Shown: positions 7,318 to 14,036 of the stretch, piece by piece | Numbering within the stretch: the first letter of the stretch is position 1 | Layout: the number at the start of each line of letters is the position of its first letter | NCBI RefSeq assembly: GCF_934277605.1 | Contig: NZ_CAKQVD010000029.1 | Location: 1 to 23,340 of the forward strand | Length of the DNA: 23,340 nt | From: an uncultured Anaerotignum sp. | GTDB lineage: Bacteria; Bacillota; Clostridia; Lachnospirales; Anaerotignaceae | Direction of reading: 5' to 3' | Made by a program: the position numbers and the translations under genes | Notes under the pieces: generated by a model | Database searches by the model: none | What the model saw: only the letters and a program-made list of their open reading frames with translations | Told to the model about the DNA's origin: nothing

Positions 7318-8046
7318 ATGTCAGGACATTCTAAGTTTGCAAATATCAAACATAAAAAAGAAAAAAACGATGCAAAAAAGGGTAAAATCTTTACCATGCT
7401 GGGCAGAGAAATTCAGGTTGCGGTAAAATCCGGCGGCCCCGATCCTGCCGTAAACGGTAAGCTGCGTGATGTCATTGCAAAATGCAAGGCAAGCAATATG
7501 CCCAACGATACCATCGACAGAAGTATCAAAAAAGCAGCCGGCAACGAAGAAGGCGTAGAATACGAAAACGTAACCTACGAAGGCTATGGCCCCAATGGTG
7601 TGGCTGTCATTGTAGAAGTGCTGACAGATAACAGAAACCGTGCAGCAGCCAATGTAAGAAACGCTTTCACAAAGGGCGGCGGCAACATGGGCAACAGCGG
7701 CTGTGTATCCTTCATGTTCGACGAAAAAGGTCTGATTGTGATTGATAAAGAAGAAGTTGAAATGGACGAGGAAGAGCTGATGATGGCTGCTCTGGATGCA
7801 GGCGCAGAGGATTTCGCCGCAGAAGAGGACAGCTATGAAATCACAACAGCCCCCGATGATTTTTCCGCAGTGCGTGAAGCTCTGGAGGAGGCAGGTATTC
7901 CCATGGCAAGTGCCGAGGTTACCATGATTCCCCAGACCTATACAGAATTGACCTCCGATGAGGATATCAAAAAAATGACAAAGCTTCTGGAGCTGCTGGA
8001 TGATGATGACGATGTTCAGAACACCTATCATAACTGGGATGAATAA
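7318..8046 (+). CDS. YebC/PmpR (TACO1) family protein
   Basis: A 242-residue member of the YebC family, the usual length, with the hallmark N-terminus SGHSKFANIKHKKEKNDAKK, then KGKIFTMLGREI, PNDTIDRSIKKA, YEGYGPNGVAVIVEVLTDN, and the acidic C-terminal part with YEITTAPDDFSAVREALE. Family members have been described as transcription regulators (PmpR) and, more recently, as ribosome-associated factors easing translation of difficult motifs such as polyprolines. Which applies here cannot be decided from sequence. A very strong ribosome site (AAGGAGGAGGG) precedes the ATG. It is transcribed alone or with readthrough from the NAD operon and ends at a strong terminator. Confidence 0.95.
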   Translation: MSGHSKFANIKHKKEKNDAKKGKIFTMLGREIQVAVKSGGPDPAVNGKLRDVIAKCKASNMPNDTIDRSIKKAAGNEEGVEYENVTYEGYGPNGVAVIVEVLTDNRNRAAANVRNAFTKGGGNMGNSGCVSFMFDEKGLIVIDKEEVEMDEEELMMAALDAGAEDFAAEEDSYEITTAPDDFSAVREALEEAGIPMASAEVTMIPQTYTELTSDEDIKKMTKLLELLDDDDDVQNTYHNWDE

Positions 8047-8078
8047 TCCTGTTTTCCAAGCATTTTTAATGTAACCAA

Positions 8079-8131
8079 AAACCTCTTTCATTATGGCGTT
8101 TTTGCAGCGCTGTAACGAAAGAGGTTTTTTT
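8079..8131 (+). terminator. Strong terminator after the YebC gene
   Basis: A long hairpin: AACCTCTTTC pairs perfectly with GAAAGAGGTT, then one A-C mismatch, then TTATGGCG pairs with CGCTGTAA (two wobble pairs) around a 9-base loop. The 3' arm leads into seven T residues (8125-8131). Confidence 0.88.
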
Positions 8132-8505
8132 ATGAAAAGCGATACGGCATTAAATAAATACCTGTTTGAAAACCTCCTCCCATTAGGTGTATCCCAATAA
8201 GAAAACATGAATTTACAGTTTCTTATTCGGGCGCACCTTTCTTCCCTCCCATCTTTTTTGAGTACAGCACAGGCCTTCTCTTTTCCCATGCAAAATCAAC
8301 GTCCCTTTCCGTAAACATAAAATATCCAAAGCTTTATCTATAGAATTTTCGCATTGCTTTCTAATACAAATTCTAATATATTAGATATTTTCATCGTTTT
8401 TTATAGAAAAAATTTTCAATGTATTTTTAGAAAAGCTTATAATATCAATAAAAACAGTGATTTTAAGCCATTTTATCATATATTCACTTTTTTTATCATT
8501 TTCTC
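8132..8505. other. Gene-free AT-rich intergenic region
   Basis: No convincing gene lies between the YebC terminator and the citrate-branch promoter. The left part holds the 20-base-arm inverted repeat listed separately. The right part (about 8310-8505) is strongly AT-rich and contains a perfect palindrome TCTAATATATTAGA at 8372-8385, with another TTCTAATA copy just before it at 8359-8366. The AT-rich DNA may serve as an upstream promoter element or hold regulator sites for the operon that follows; this is inference. Confidence 0.5.
8185..8238. repeat. Imperfect inverted repeat, arms of about 20 bases
   Basis: AGGTG-TA-T-CCC-AATAAGAAA (8185-8204) pairs with TTTCTTATT-C-GGG-CG-CACCT (8219-8238), separated by 14 bases. 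All positions pair except the two-to-three-base internal mismatch and one bulged base. No T-run follows directly. It could be a structured small RNA, an operator pair or a decayed repeat element. Confidence 0.5.
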
Positions 8506-8534
8506 TTGACAGATAGCTATATGATTGATATATT
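8506..8534 (+). promoter_or_regulatory. Promoter of the citrate-to-2-oxoglutarate operon
   Basis: A consensus TTGACA (8506-8511), a 17-base spacer and TATATT (8529-8534) preceded by TGA (extended -10). Transcription should start near 8541, giving a leader of about 68 bases that carries the GTGCA palindromes. Confidence 0.8.
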
Positions 8535-8551
8535 CTATAAATATAAAACAA

Positions 8552-8576
8552 CGTGCAATGCACTTGTTTTTGCACG
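8552..8576 (+). promoter_or_regulatory. Overlapping TGCAC palindromes in the leader of the citrate operon
   Basis: CGTGCAA (8552-8558) is complementary to TTGCACG (8570-8576), 11 bases apart. Inside the left part GTGCAATGCAC (8553-8563) is itself an 11-base palindrome. The site lies about 12-36 bases after the predicted transcription start and about 30 bases before the TTG start. It could be an operator or a leader hairpin. Confidence 0.4.
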
Positions 8577-8608
8577 AAAAACAAATCTTGATAGAAGGAG
8601 TGAGAACG

Positions 8609-9994
8609 TTGATTACTTATAACGAGAAAACCAACCTCTTGGAATTAAGACGCTATAAATACAGCCTACAGGATATTCCCGAGCCGAACCTTTATCGTGA
8701 TAATTACAGCTACGATGAAGTGCCAAAGGTTACCTTCAACTATCGTCAGGTGCCTATGAACGTGCCGGAGGAAATCTGGCTGACAGATACCACCTTCCGA
8801 GACGGACAGCAGTCCCGTGCCCCTTATACCGTAAAGCAGATTGCAACCATCTATGATATGCTGCATCGTCTGGGCGGCCCCAAGGGGAAAATCAAGCAGT
8901 GCGAATTTTTCCTTTACAGCGAAAATGACCGCAGAGCGATTGAAGCCTGTCGGGAATTGGGCTATGAATTTCCCGAAATTACAGGGTGGATTCGTGCCAC
9001 AAAGGAGGATTTCAAGCTGGTAAAGGAAATGGGCATGCCGGAATGTGGGATTCTTGTTTCCTGCTCCGACTATCACATTTTCAATAAGCTGCACAAAACC
9101 AGAAAACAGGCGATTGACGGCTATCTGGAAATCGTAGAGGCGGCTTTGGATATGGGCATCACACCCCGTTGTCATTTTGAGGATGTCACAAGAGCCGATT
9201 TTTATGGCTGCGTGGTTCCCTTTGCAACAGAGCTGAAAAAGCTGATGGATAAATATCAGCTTCCCGTAAAAATCCGTTTCTGCGACACCATGGGCTATGG
9301 CGTGCCTTATCCCGGTGCCACCCTGCCCCGTTCTGTCGGCGGCATCATCTATGGTGTCAATCACTTTGCACAGATTCCCTCCGAGCTGCTGGAATGGCAT
9401 GGCCATAACGATTTCTATAAGGCTGTTGTCAATTCCTCTACTGCTTGGCTGTATGGCTGTTCCTCCGTCAACTGCTCTCTTTTGGGCATCGGCGAGCGCA
9501 CAGGCAACACACCCCTGGAGGCAATGGTCATGGAATATGCCTCTTTGAGAGGAACACTGGATGGCATGGATACCACCGTCATCACAGAAATCGCAGAGTA
9601 TTACGAAAAGGAATTAGGCTATAAAATCCCCCCTCGCACCCCCTTTGTCGGCCGTGATTTTAATGTAACCAGAGCCGGTATTCACGCTGACGGCGTTGCG
9701 AAGGATGAGGAAATTTATAACATCTTCAATACAGAAAAGCTCCTCAATCGTCCTCTCAGCGTTGAGGTCAACAAAAACTCCGGCCTTGCCGGCGTTGCAT
9801 ATTGGCTGAACCAGACACTCCACCTGGAAGGAGCGGAGAAACTGGATAAAAATGATATCCGCACTGCCATTTTGAAGGAATGGGTGGATAAGCAGTATAG
9901 CGGCGGACGAATGACCTTTATCAGTGAGGAAGAAATGGAAGCAGCCTTAATCGAGCTTTTGCCCGATTTGGCAAAGCGGGCAGGGTTCCTGTAA
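8609..9994 (+). CDS. Probable Re-type citrate synthase (HMGL/isopropylmalate-homocitrate synthase superfamily)
   Basis: A 461-residue aldol-type acyl-CoA condensing enzyme. Seen: the superfamily signature DTTFRDGQQ (60-68) with the catalytic Arg64-Asp65 pair, and the metal-binding HGHND (264-268), followed by NSSTAWLYGCSSVNCSLLGIGERTGN. No C-terminal LeuA regulatory domain is present. By sequence alone it could be called homocitrate, isopropylmalate or citramalate synthase. It is directly followed by aconitase and isocitrate dehydrogenase, the order known for the clostridial Re-citrate synthase operon (for example in C. acetobutylicum), and no Si-citrate synthase is in the window. It would therefore join acetyl-CoA and oxaloacetate to citrate with Re stereochemistry. 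The TTG start at 8609 is chosen because AAGGAG lies 8 bases upstream; earlier in-frame starts overlap or precede that site. Confidence 0.85.
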   Translation: MITYNEKTNLLELRRYKYSLQDIPEPNLYRDNYSYDEVPKVTFNYRQVPMNVPEEIWLTDTTFRDGQQSRAPYTVKQIATIYDMLHRLGGPKGKIKQCEFFLYSENDRRAIEACRELGYEFPEITGWIRATKEDFKLVKEMGMPECGILVSCSDYHIFNKLHKTRKQAIDGYLEIVEAALDMGITPRCHFEDVTRADFYGCVVPFATELKKLMDKYQLPVKIRFCDTMGYGVPYPGATLPRSVGGIIYGVNHFAQIPSELLEWHGHNDFYKAVVNSSTAWLYGCSSVNCSLLGIGERTGNTPLEAMVMEYASLRGTLDGMDTTVITEIAEYYEKELGYKIPPRTPFVGRDFNVTRAGIHADGVAKDEEIYNIFNTEKLLNRPLSVEVNKNSGLAGVAYWLNQTLHLEGAEKLDKNDIRTAILKEWVDKQYSGGRMTFISEEEMEAALIELLPDLAKRAGFL

Positions 9995-10047
9995 TCCCGC
10001 ACGCAGCTTAGGCAAACAGCAATCAGTTTTCTTAGGAGGAAGAGAAT

Positions 10048-11982
10048 ATGGGAATGAATATTACAGAAAAATTGATTCAAAAGCATTTGGTATCCGGCGA
10101 AATGGTGGCAGGCAAGGAAATTGCCATCAAAATCGACCAAACCTTAACACAGGATTCCACAGGCACCATGGCATATCTGCAATTTGAAGCCATCGGGATT
10201 CCTCGTGTCAAAACAGAAAAATCCGTTGCGTATATCGACCATAACACACTGCAAACAGGCTTTGAAAATGCAGATGACCATAAATATATCCAGACCGTAA
10301 CCAGCAAGCATGGGATTTACTTCTCCAAGCCCGGCAACGGCATTTGCCATCAGGTGCATCTGGAACGCTTCGGCAAGCCCGGCAAAACACTCCTCGGCTC
10401 CGATAGCCACACCCCCACAGGCGGCGGCATCGGTATGCTGGCGATTGGTGCAGGCGGCTTGGATGTAGCCGTAGCCATGGGCGGCGGTGCATATTATCTG
10501 GCCATGCCCAAGGTTTGCCGTGTCAATCTGACAGGTCAGCTTTCCCCTTGGGTAACCGCAAAGGATGTTATTCTTGAGGTTCTGCGCCGCCTGTCCGTAA
10601 AGGGCGGTGTCGGCAAGGTGATGGAATATGCAGGTGAGGGCGTAAAAACGCTTTCCGTTCCCCAAAGAGCAACCATCACAAACATGGGTGCGGAATTGGG
10701 TGCAACCACCTCCGTTTTCCCCTCCGATGAGGTCACAAAGAAATTCCTTGATGCACAGGGGCGTGGCGAGGATTGGATAGAGCTTTCCGCAGATGCAGAT
10801 GCAGTCTATGATGAAGAAGTAACGATTGCCTTGGATGAAATCGTTCCTTTGGTTGCCTGCCCCCACTCCCCCGATAACATCAAGCAGGTGAAGGAGGTTG
10901 CAGGTCTGAAGGTGGATCAGGTTGCCATCGGCTCCTGCACCAACTCCTCCTATACAGATATGATGACAGTTGCGGCTCTTTTGAAGGGCAAATCCGTACA
11001 CCCCGATGTCAGCCTTGTCATTGCGCCCGGCTCCAAGCAGGTTATGAATATGCTTGCGGCAAACGGTGCCTTGGCGGATATCATTTCTGCCGGCGCTCGT
11101 ATTCTGGAATGTGGCTGCGGTCCCTGCATCGGCATGGGACAAGCTCCCGCAACAAATGCAGTTTCCCTGCGTACCATCAACAGAAACTTTGAAGGCAGAA
11201 GCGGCACAAAATCCGCACAGGTTTATATCGTCAGCCCCGAAACCGCAGTTGCATCTGCACTGGCAGGCGTTGTGACAGATCCGCATACTCTGGGGAATGC
11301 TCCTCTGGTTTCCATGCCTGAGCATTTCATGGTAAATGATAATCTGATTATCCCCCCTGCCCCCGAAGGCGAATGTATAAAGGTGGTCAGAGGCCCCAAT
11401 ATTCAGCCCTTCCCCAAAAACACAAAGGTACCCAAGGAAATCAAGGGCGGCGCATTGATTAAAGTCGAGGATAACATTACCACAGACCACATCATGCCCT
11501 CCAATGCAAAGCTTTTGCCCTTCCGCTCCAATGTGCCTTATCTGGCAGATTATTGCCTGACTCCCTGCGATCCCGAATTTCCCGCAAGAGCAAAGGCAGC
11601 AGGCGGCGGCTTTATCATCGCAGGGCAGAACTATGGGCAGGGCTCCAGCCGTGAACACGCAGCATTGGCACCCCTGCAGCTTGGCGTAAAGGCAGTTATC
11701 GCAAAATCCTTCGCTCGTATCCACATGGCAAACCTCATCAATAACGGGATTCTGCCCTTGGTATTCGTAAATGAATGGGATTATGATACCATTCAGCTTG
11801 GCGATGAATTTGTCATCAAATATGCCGCAGATCAGGTAAAGGGCGCAGTCGAAGGGCAGAACGTGATGGTAACCTTGGTGCGCACAGGCGAGGAAATCCC
11901 CACCAGACTGAACATTTCCGCAAGACAGTGCGACATTCTTTTGGCAGGCGGTCTGCTGAACTATACAAAGGAGGCAAAATAA
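10048..11982 (+). CDS. Aconitate hydratase
   Basis: Isomerises citrate to isocitrate via cis-aconitate. It has 644 residues, matching the short clostridial/mitochondrial-like form rather than the roughly 900-residue AcnA. Seen: GSDSHTPTGGGIGMLAIGAGG (117-137), the 4Fe-4S ligands Cys297 (IGSCTNSSYTD) and Cys357/Cys360 (CGCGPCIGMG), and in the C-terminal swivelling domain the GQNYGQGSSREHAAL motif with the substrate-binding Ser-Arg. AGGAGG lies 8 bases upstream of the ATG. It is second in the citrate-branch operon, 53 bases after the synthase and 1 base before isocitrate dehydrogenase. I give no symbol because several aconitase symbols are in use for this type. Confidence 0.96.
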   Translation: MGMNITEKLIQKHLVSGEMVAGKEIAIKIDQTLTQDSTGTMAYLQFEAIGIPRVKTEKSVAYIDHNTLQTGFENADDHKYIQTVTSKHGIYFSKPGNGICHQVHLERFGKPGKTLLGSDSHTPTGGGIGMLAIGAGGLDVAVAMGGGAYYLAMPKVCRVNLTGQLSPWVTAKDVILEVLRRLSVKGGVGKVMEYAGEGVKTLSVPQRATITNMGAELGATTSVFPSDEVTKKFLDAQGRGEDWIELSADADAVYDEEVTIALDEIVPLVACPHSPDNIKQVKEVAGLKVDQVAIGSCTNSSYTDMMTVAALLKGKSVHPDVSLVIAPGSKQVMNMLAANGALADIISAGARILECGCGPCIGMGQAPATNAVSLRTINRNFEGRSGTKSAQVYIVSPETAVASALAGVVTDPHTLGNAPLVSMPEHFMVNDNLIIPPAPEGECIKVVRGPNIQPFPKNTKVPKEIKGGALIKVEDNITTDHIMPSNAKLLPFRSNVPYLADYCLTPCDPEFPARAKAAGGGFIIAGQNYGQGSSREHAALAPLQLGVKAVIAKSFARIHMANLINNGILPLVFVNEWDYDTIQLGDEFVIKYAADQVKGAVEGQNVMVTLVRTGEEIPTRLNISARQCDILLAGGLLNYTKEAK

Positions 11983-11983
11983 T

Positions 11984-12985
11984 ATGGCACATAAAGTAAC
12001 CTTAATCCCCGGGGACGGCAGCGGCCCCGAGGTTGTTGCGGCAGCGAAGCGTGTTGTGGAGGCAACCGGCGTTGCAATCGAATGGGACGAAATGGAAGCA
12101 GGCGCAGCCATGATTGAAAAATACGGCACTCCCCTGCCCGACCATGTCATTGATTCTATCCGCAAAAACGGCGTTGCACTGAAAGGCCCCATCACTACCC
12201 CTGTCGGTAAGGGCTTTCGCAGTGTAAATGTTGCATTGCGCAAAACCTTTGACCTGTATGCAAACGTGCGCCCCGCCAAAACCTATCCCGGCGTGATTAC
12301 CAGATATGATAATATCGACTTGGTCATCGTGCGTGAAAACACAGAGGACTTGTATGCAGGCATTGAACACATGGTTGGCGAGGATGCTGCGGAAAGCATT
12401 AAGCTGATTACCAGAAAGGGCTGCGAGCGTATTTGCCGCTATGCCTTCGATTATGCTGTTAGAGAGGGAAGAAAAAAGGTCACTGCCGTACATAAGGCAA
12501 ACATTATGAAATGCACCGATGGTCTGTTTCTGGATGTAGCAAGAGAGATTGCAAAGGAATATCCGCAAATCGAATTTACAGATAGCATTGTCGATGCCAT
12601 GTGTATGCGTTTGGTGATGCACCCCGAGGAATATGATGTTCTGGTTTGCCCCAACCTTTACGGCGATATCGTTTCCGATTTGTGTGCAGGCTTGGTTGGC
12701 GGCTTGGGCTTAACCCCCAGCGCAAATATCGGTAAGGATGGCGCAATTTTCGAGCCAATCCACGGCTCTGCCCCCGATATTGCAGGGCAGCATAAAATCA
12801 ACCCCACCGCTTGTATCCTTTCCGCCTCCTTGATGCTTGCACATCTGGGCGAGGCAAAGGCGGCAGCGGCAATCGAAAAAGCCGTAACCGCTGTCATTTC
12901 CGAAGGGAAAACCTTAACACAGGATATGGGCGGCACAGCAAGCACAGAGGCATTTGCAGATGCAGTCATCGCAAAGCTCTCCTAA
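11984..12985 (+). CDS. Isocitrate dehydrogenase, NAD type
   Basis: Oxidatively decarboxylates isocitrate to 2-oxoglutarate. It has 333 residues and is a short homo-oligomeric beta-decarboxylating dehydrogenase. Seen: the N-terminal PGDGSGPEV motif, the substrate segment Ser80-Val-Asn82 with Arg86, Arg96 and Arg118, Lys171 in VHKANIMK, the family signature NLYGDIVSDLCAGLVGGLG with metal-binding Asp228 and Asp232, and HGSAPDIAGQHKINP. At the cofactor site it has Asp265-Ile266, where NADP enzymes such as E. coli Icd have Lys-Tyr, so NAD is the expected cofactor. Isopropylmalate or homoisocitrate dehydrogenase are relatives, but the Ser-x-Asn substrate motif and the aconitase partner favour isocitrate. 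AAAGGAGG in the aconitase tail is its ribosome site. Confidence 0.93.
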   Translation: MAHKVTLIPGDGSGPEVVAAAKRVVEATGVAIEWDEMEAGAAMIEKYGTPLPDHVIDSIRKNGVALKGPITTPVGKGFRSVNVALRKTFDLYANVRPAKTYPGVITRYDNIDLVIVRENTEDLYAGIEHMVGEDAAESIKLITRKGCERICRYAFDYAVREGRKKVTAVHKANIMKCTDGLFLDVAREIAKEYPQIEFTDSIVDAMCMRLVMHPEEYDVLVCPNLYGDIVSDLCAGLVGGLGLTPSANIGKDGAIFEPIHGSAPDIAGQHKINPTACILSASLMLAHLGEAKAAAAIEKAVTAVISEGKTLTQDMGGTASTEAFADAVIAKLS

Positions 12986-13024
12986 GTCCAAGTTGAAATT
13001 CGTTCAAATCTAAATTTTATTTGC

Positions 13025-13067
13025 AAAAAAAATTGACATCCTGTCATTAAGACGGGATGTCTTTTTT
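13025..13067. terminator. Bidirectional terminator between convergent operons
   Basis: GACATCCTGTC and GACGGGATGTC form an 11-bp stem (one G-U) with a 5-base loop. On the plus strand it is followed by TTTTTT. On the minus strand it is followed by AA and then eight T residues (the A-run at 13025-13032). It ends both the citrate branch and the glycyl radical module. Confidence 0.92.
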
Positions 13068-13074
13068 CTTTTGT

Positions 13075-13971
13075 TCATTTAAAGTCTGCCAAGGAAATGC
13101 CGATTTCCCGCAAAATCCCCTGCAAGCGAGCCATTTTTTCTTTTGTGGGTGTTTTGAATGCGGCATTAGGCAATTCCATCCCCAATGCCTCATATTTTCC
13201 AAAGCCGAATTTATGATATGGCAAAAGTTCCATTTCTGCGTGCGGCAGATATTTTTTGACAAATTCGCCGCTTTTTCGGATATTTTCCTCATCTGCATTC
13301 ACGCCCTCAATCGTCGGAATCCGAATAACCACTCTTGCCGATAGCGTCGCCAAACGCTTGATGTTTTCCAATATTCTCTCATTGGAAACGCCCGTATACT
13401 TTTGATGCAAAAGCGGATTCATGTGCTTCAAATCCATGAAAATCAAATCCATCCGCTCTAAAGAGCTGCGCACCTTCTCAAACTCAAAATACCCACAGGA
13501 TTCAATATCCAAGCTAAAGCCCATGTCATATAAACGGGAGGAAAGATACTCCAAAAGCTCCGGCTGTGCCGTTGCCTCTCCGCCGGAAAAGGTAATGCCA
13601 CCGCCGGAATTGCGATAAAACAGCTGATGCTTTGCCGCCTCCGCAATGATTTCATCTGCCTCCGCCAGAGAAACGAGAGCCCTTCTTGCCCCCTTCGGAC
13701 AAGCCGCCACACAAGCACCGCAGCGAACGCATTTTTCCCGTTCTGCATTCAGGTCAATGCCGATTCCTTCGGGACAAGCCGCCGCACAAGCACCACAGCC
13801 AATGCACTGCCTTGCATAAAATCCAACCACCGTTTGCTTGCTCAACCCCTCAGGGTTTGCACACCATTTGCAATGCAGTGGACAGCCGGCAAGAAAAATG
13901 GTTGTACGAATCCCATCCCCGTCATTAACGGAAAACGGCTGCATCTGCATCAGATAACCCTTCATAGCCAT
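13075..13971 (-). CDS. Glycyl radical enzyme activase (radical SAM, with two-cluster ferredoxin insert)
   Basis: Generates the glycyl radical on the partner enzyme encoded just upstream, using S-adenosylmethionine. It has 298 residues. Seen: SVNDGDGIRTTIFLAGC, then the radical SAM CX3CX2C motif Cys30, 34, 37 (CPLHCKWC). A ferredoxin-like insert has two CX2CX2CX3C sets: Cys56, 59, 62, 66 and Cys81, 84, 87, 91. GGGITFSGGEATAQPE is the SAM-binding GGE motif. The ferredoxin insert separates it from the simple PflA of pyruvate formate-lyase and places it with activases of non-PFL glycyl radical enzymes. The start is ATG 13971 or the ATG two codons later; GGAAGGGG lies just upstream and fits either. 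It lies 65 bases after the glycyl radical enzyme gene. Confidence 0.95.
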   Translation of the reverse strand: MAMKGYLMQMQPFSVNDGDGIRTTIFLAGCPLHCKWCANPEGLSKQTVVGFYARQCIGCGACAAACPEGIGIDLNAEREKCVRCGACVAACPKGARRALVSLAEADEIIAEAAKHQLFYRNSGGGITFSGGEATAQPELLEYLSSRLYDMGFSLDIESCGYFEFEKVRSSLERMDLIFMDLKHMNPLLHQKYTGVSNERILENIKRLATLSARVVIRIPTIEGVNADEENIRKSGEFVKKYLPHAEMELLPYHKFGFGKYEALGMELPNAAFKTPTKEKMARLQGILREIGISLADFK

Positions 13972-13995
13972 TCCCCTTCCTTCTTTTCATCAACA

Positions 13996-14025
13996 GCCGC
14001 AGACACTTTTTTTCGTATCTGCGGC
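13996..14025 (-). promoter_or_regulatory. Intercistronic hairpin between the GRE and activase genes
   Basis: GCCGCAGATAC and GTGTCTGCGGC (minus strand) form an 11-bp stem with one wobble pair and an 8-base A-rich loop. No T-run follows on the coding strand, so it is more likely an mRNA stability or processing element than a terminator. On the opposite strand a T-run does follow, so it could stop antisense transcription. Confidence 0.55.
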
Positions 14026-14036
14026 AATTTTTTGTC

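Noticed and set aside
8132..8200. 22-codon frame with AAAGAGG seven bases upstream, its first residues loosely like the start of Rpn-type nucleases
   Set aside because: The apparent ribosome site is buried in the 3' arm of the strong YebC terminator and the frame stops after 22 codons, so resemblance is probably chance.
7321..8289. Minus-strand open frame across the YebC gene into the intergenic region
   Set aside because: Mirror of the YebC frame. The intergenic part shows no recognisable protein and the start lacks a ribosome site.
10144..12279. Minus-strand open frame of 711 codons
   Set aside because: Antisense across aconitase and the start of isocitrate dehydrogenase, both of which have clear catalytic motifs. 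The long frame is a by-product of their codon bias.
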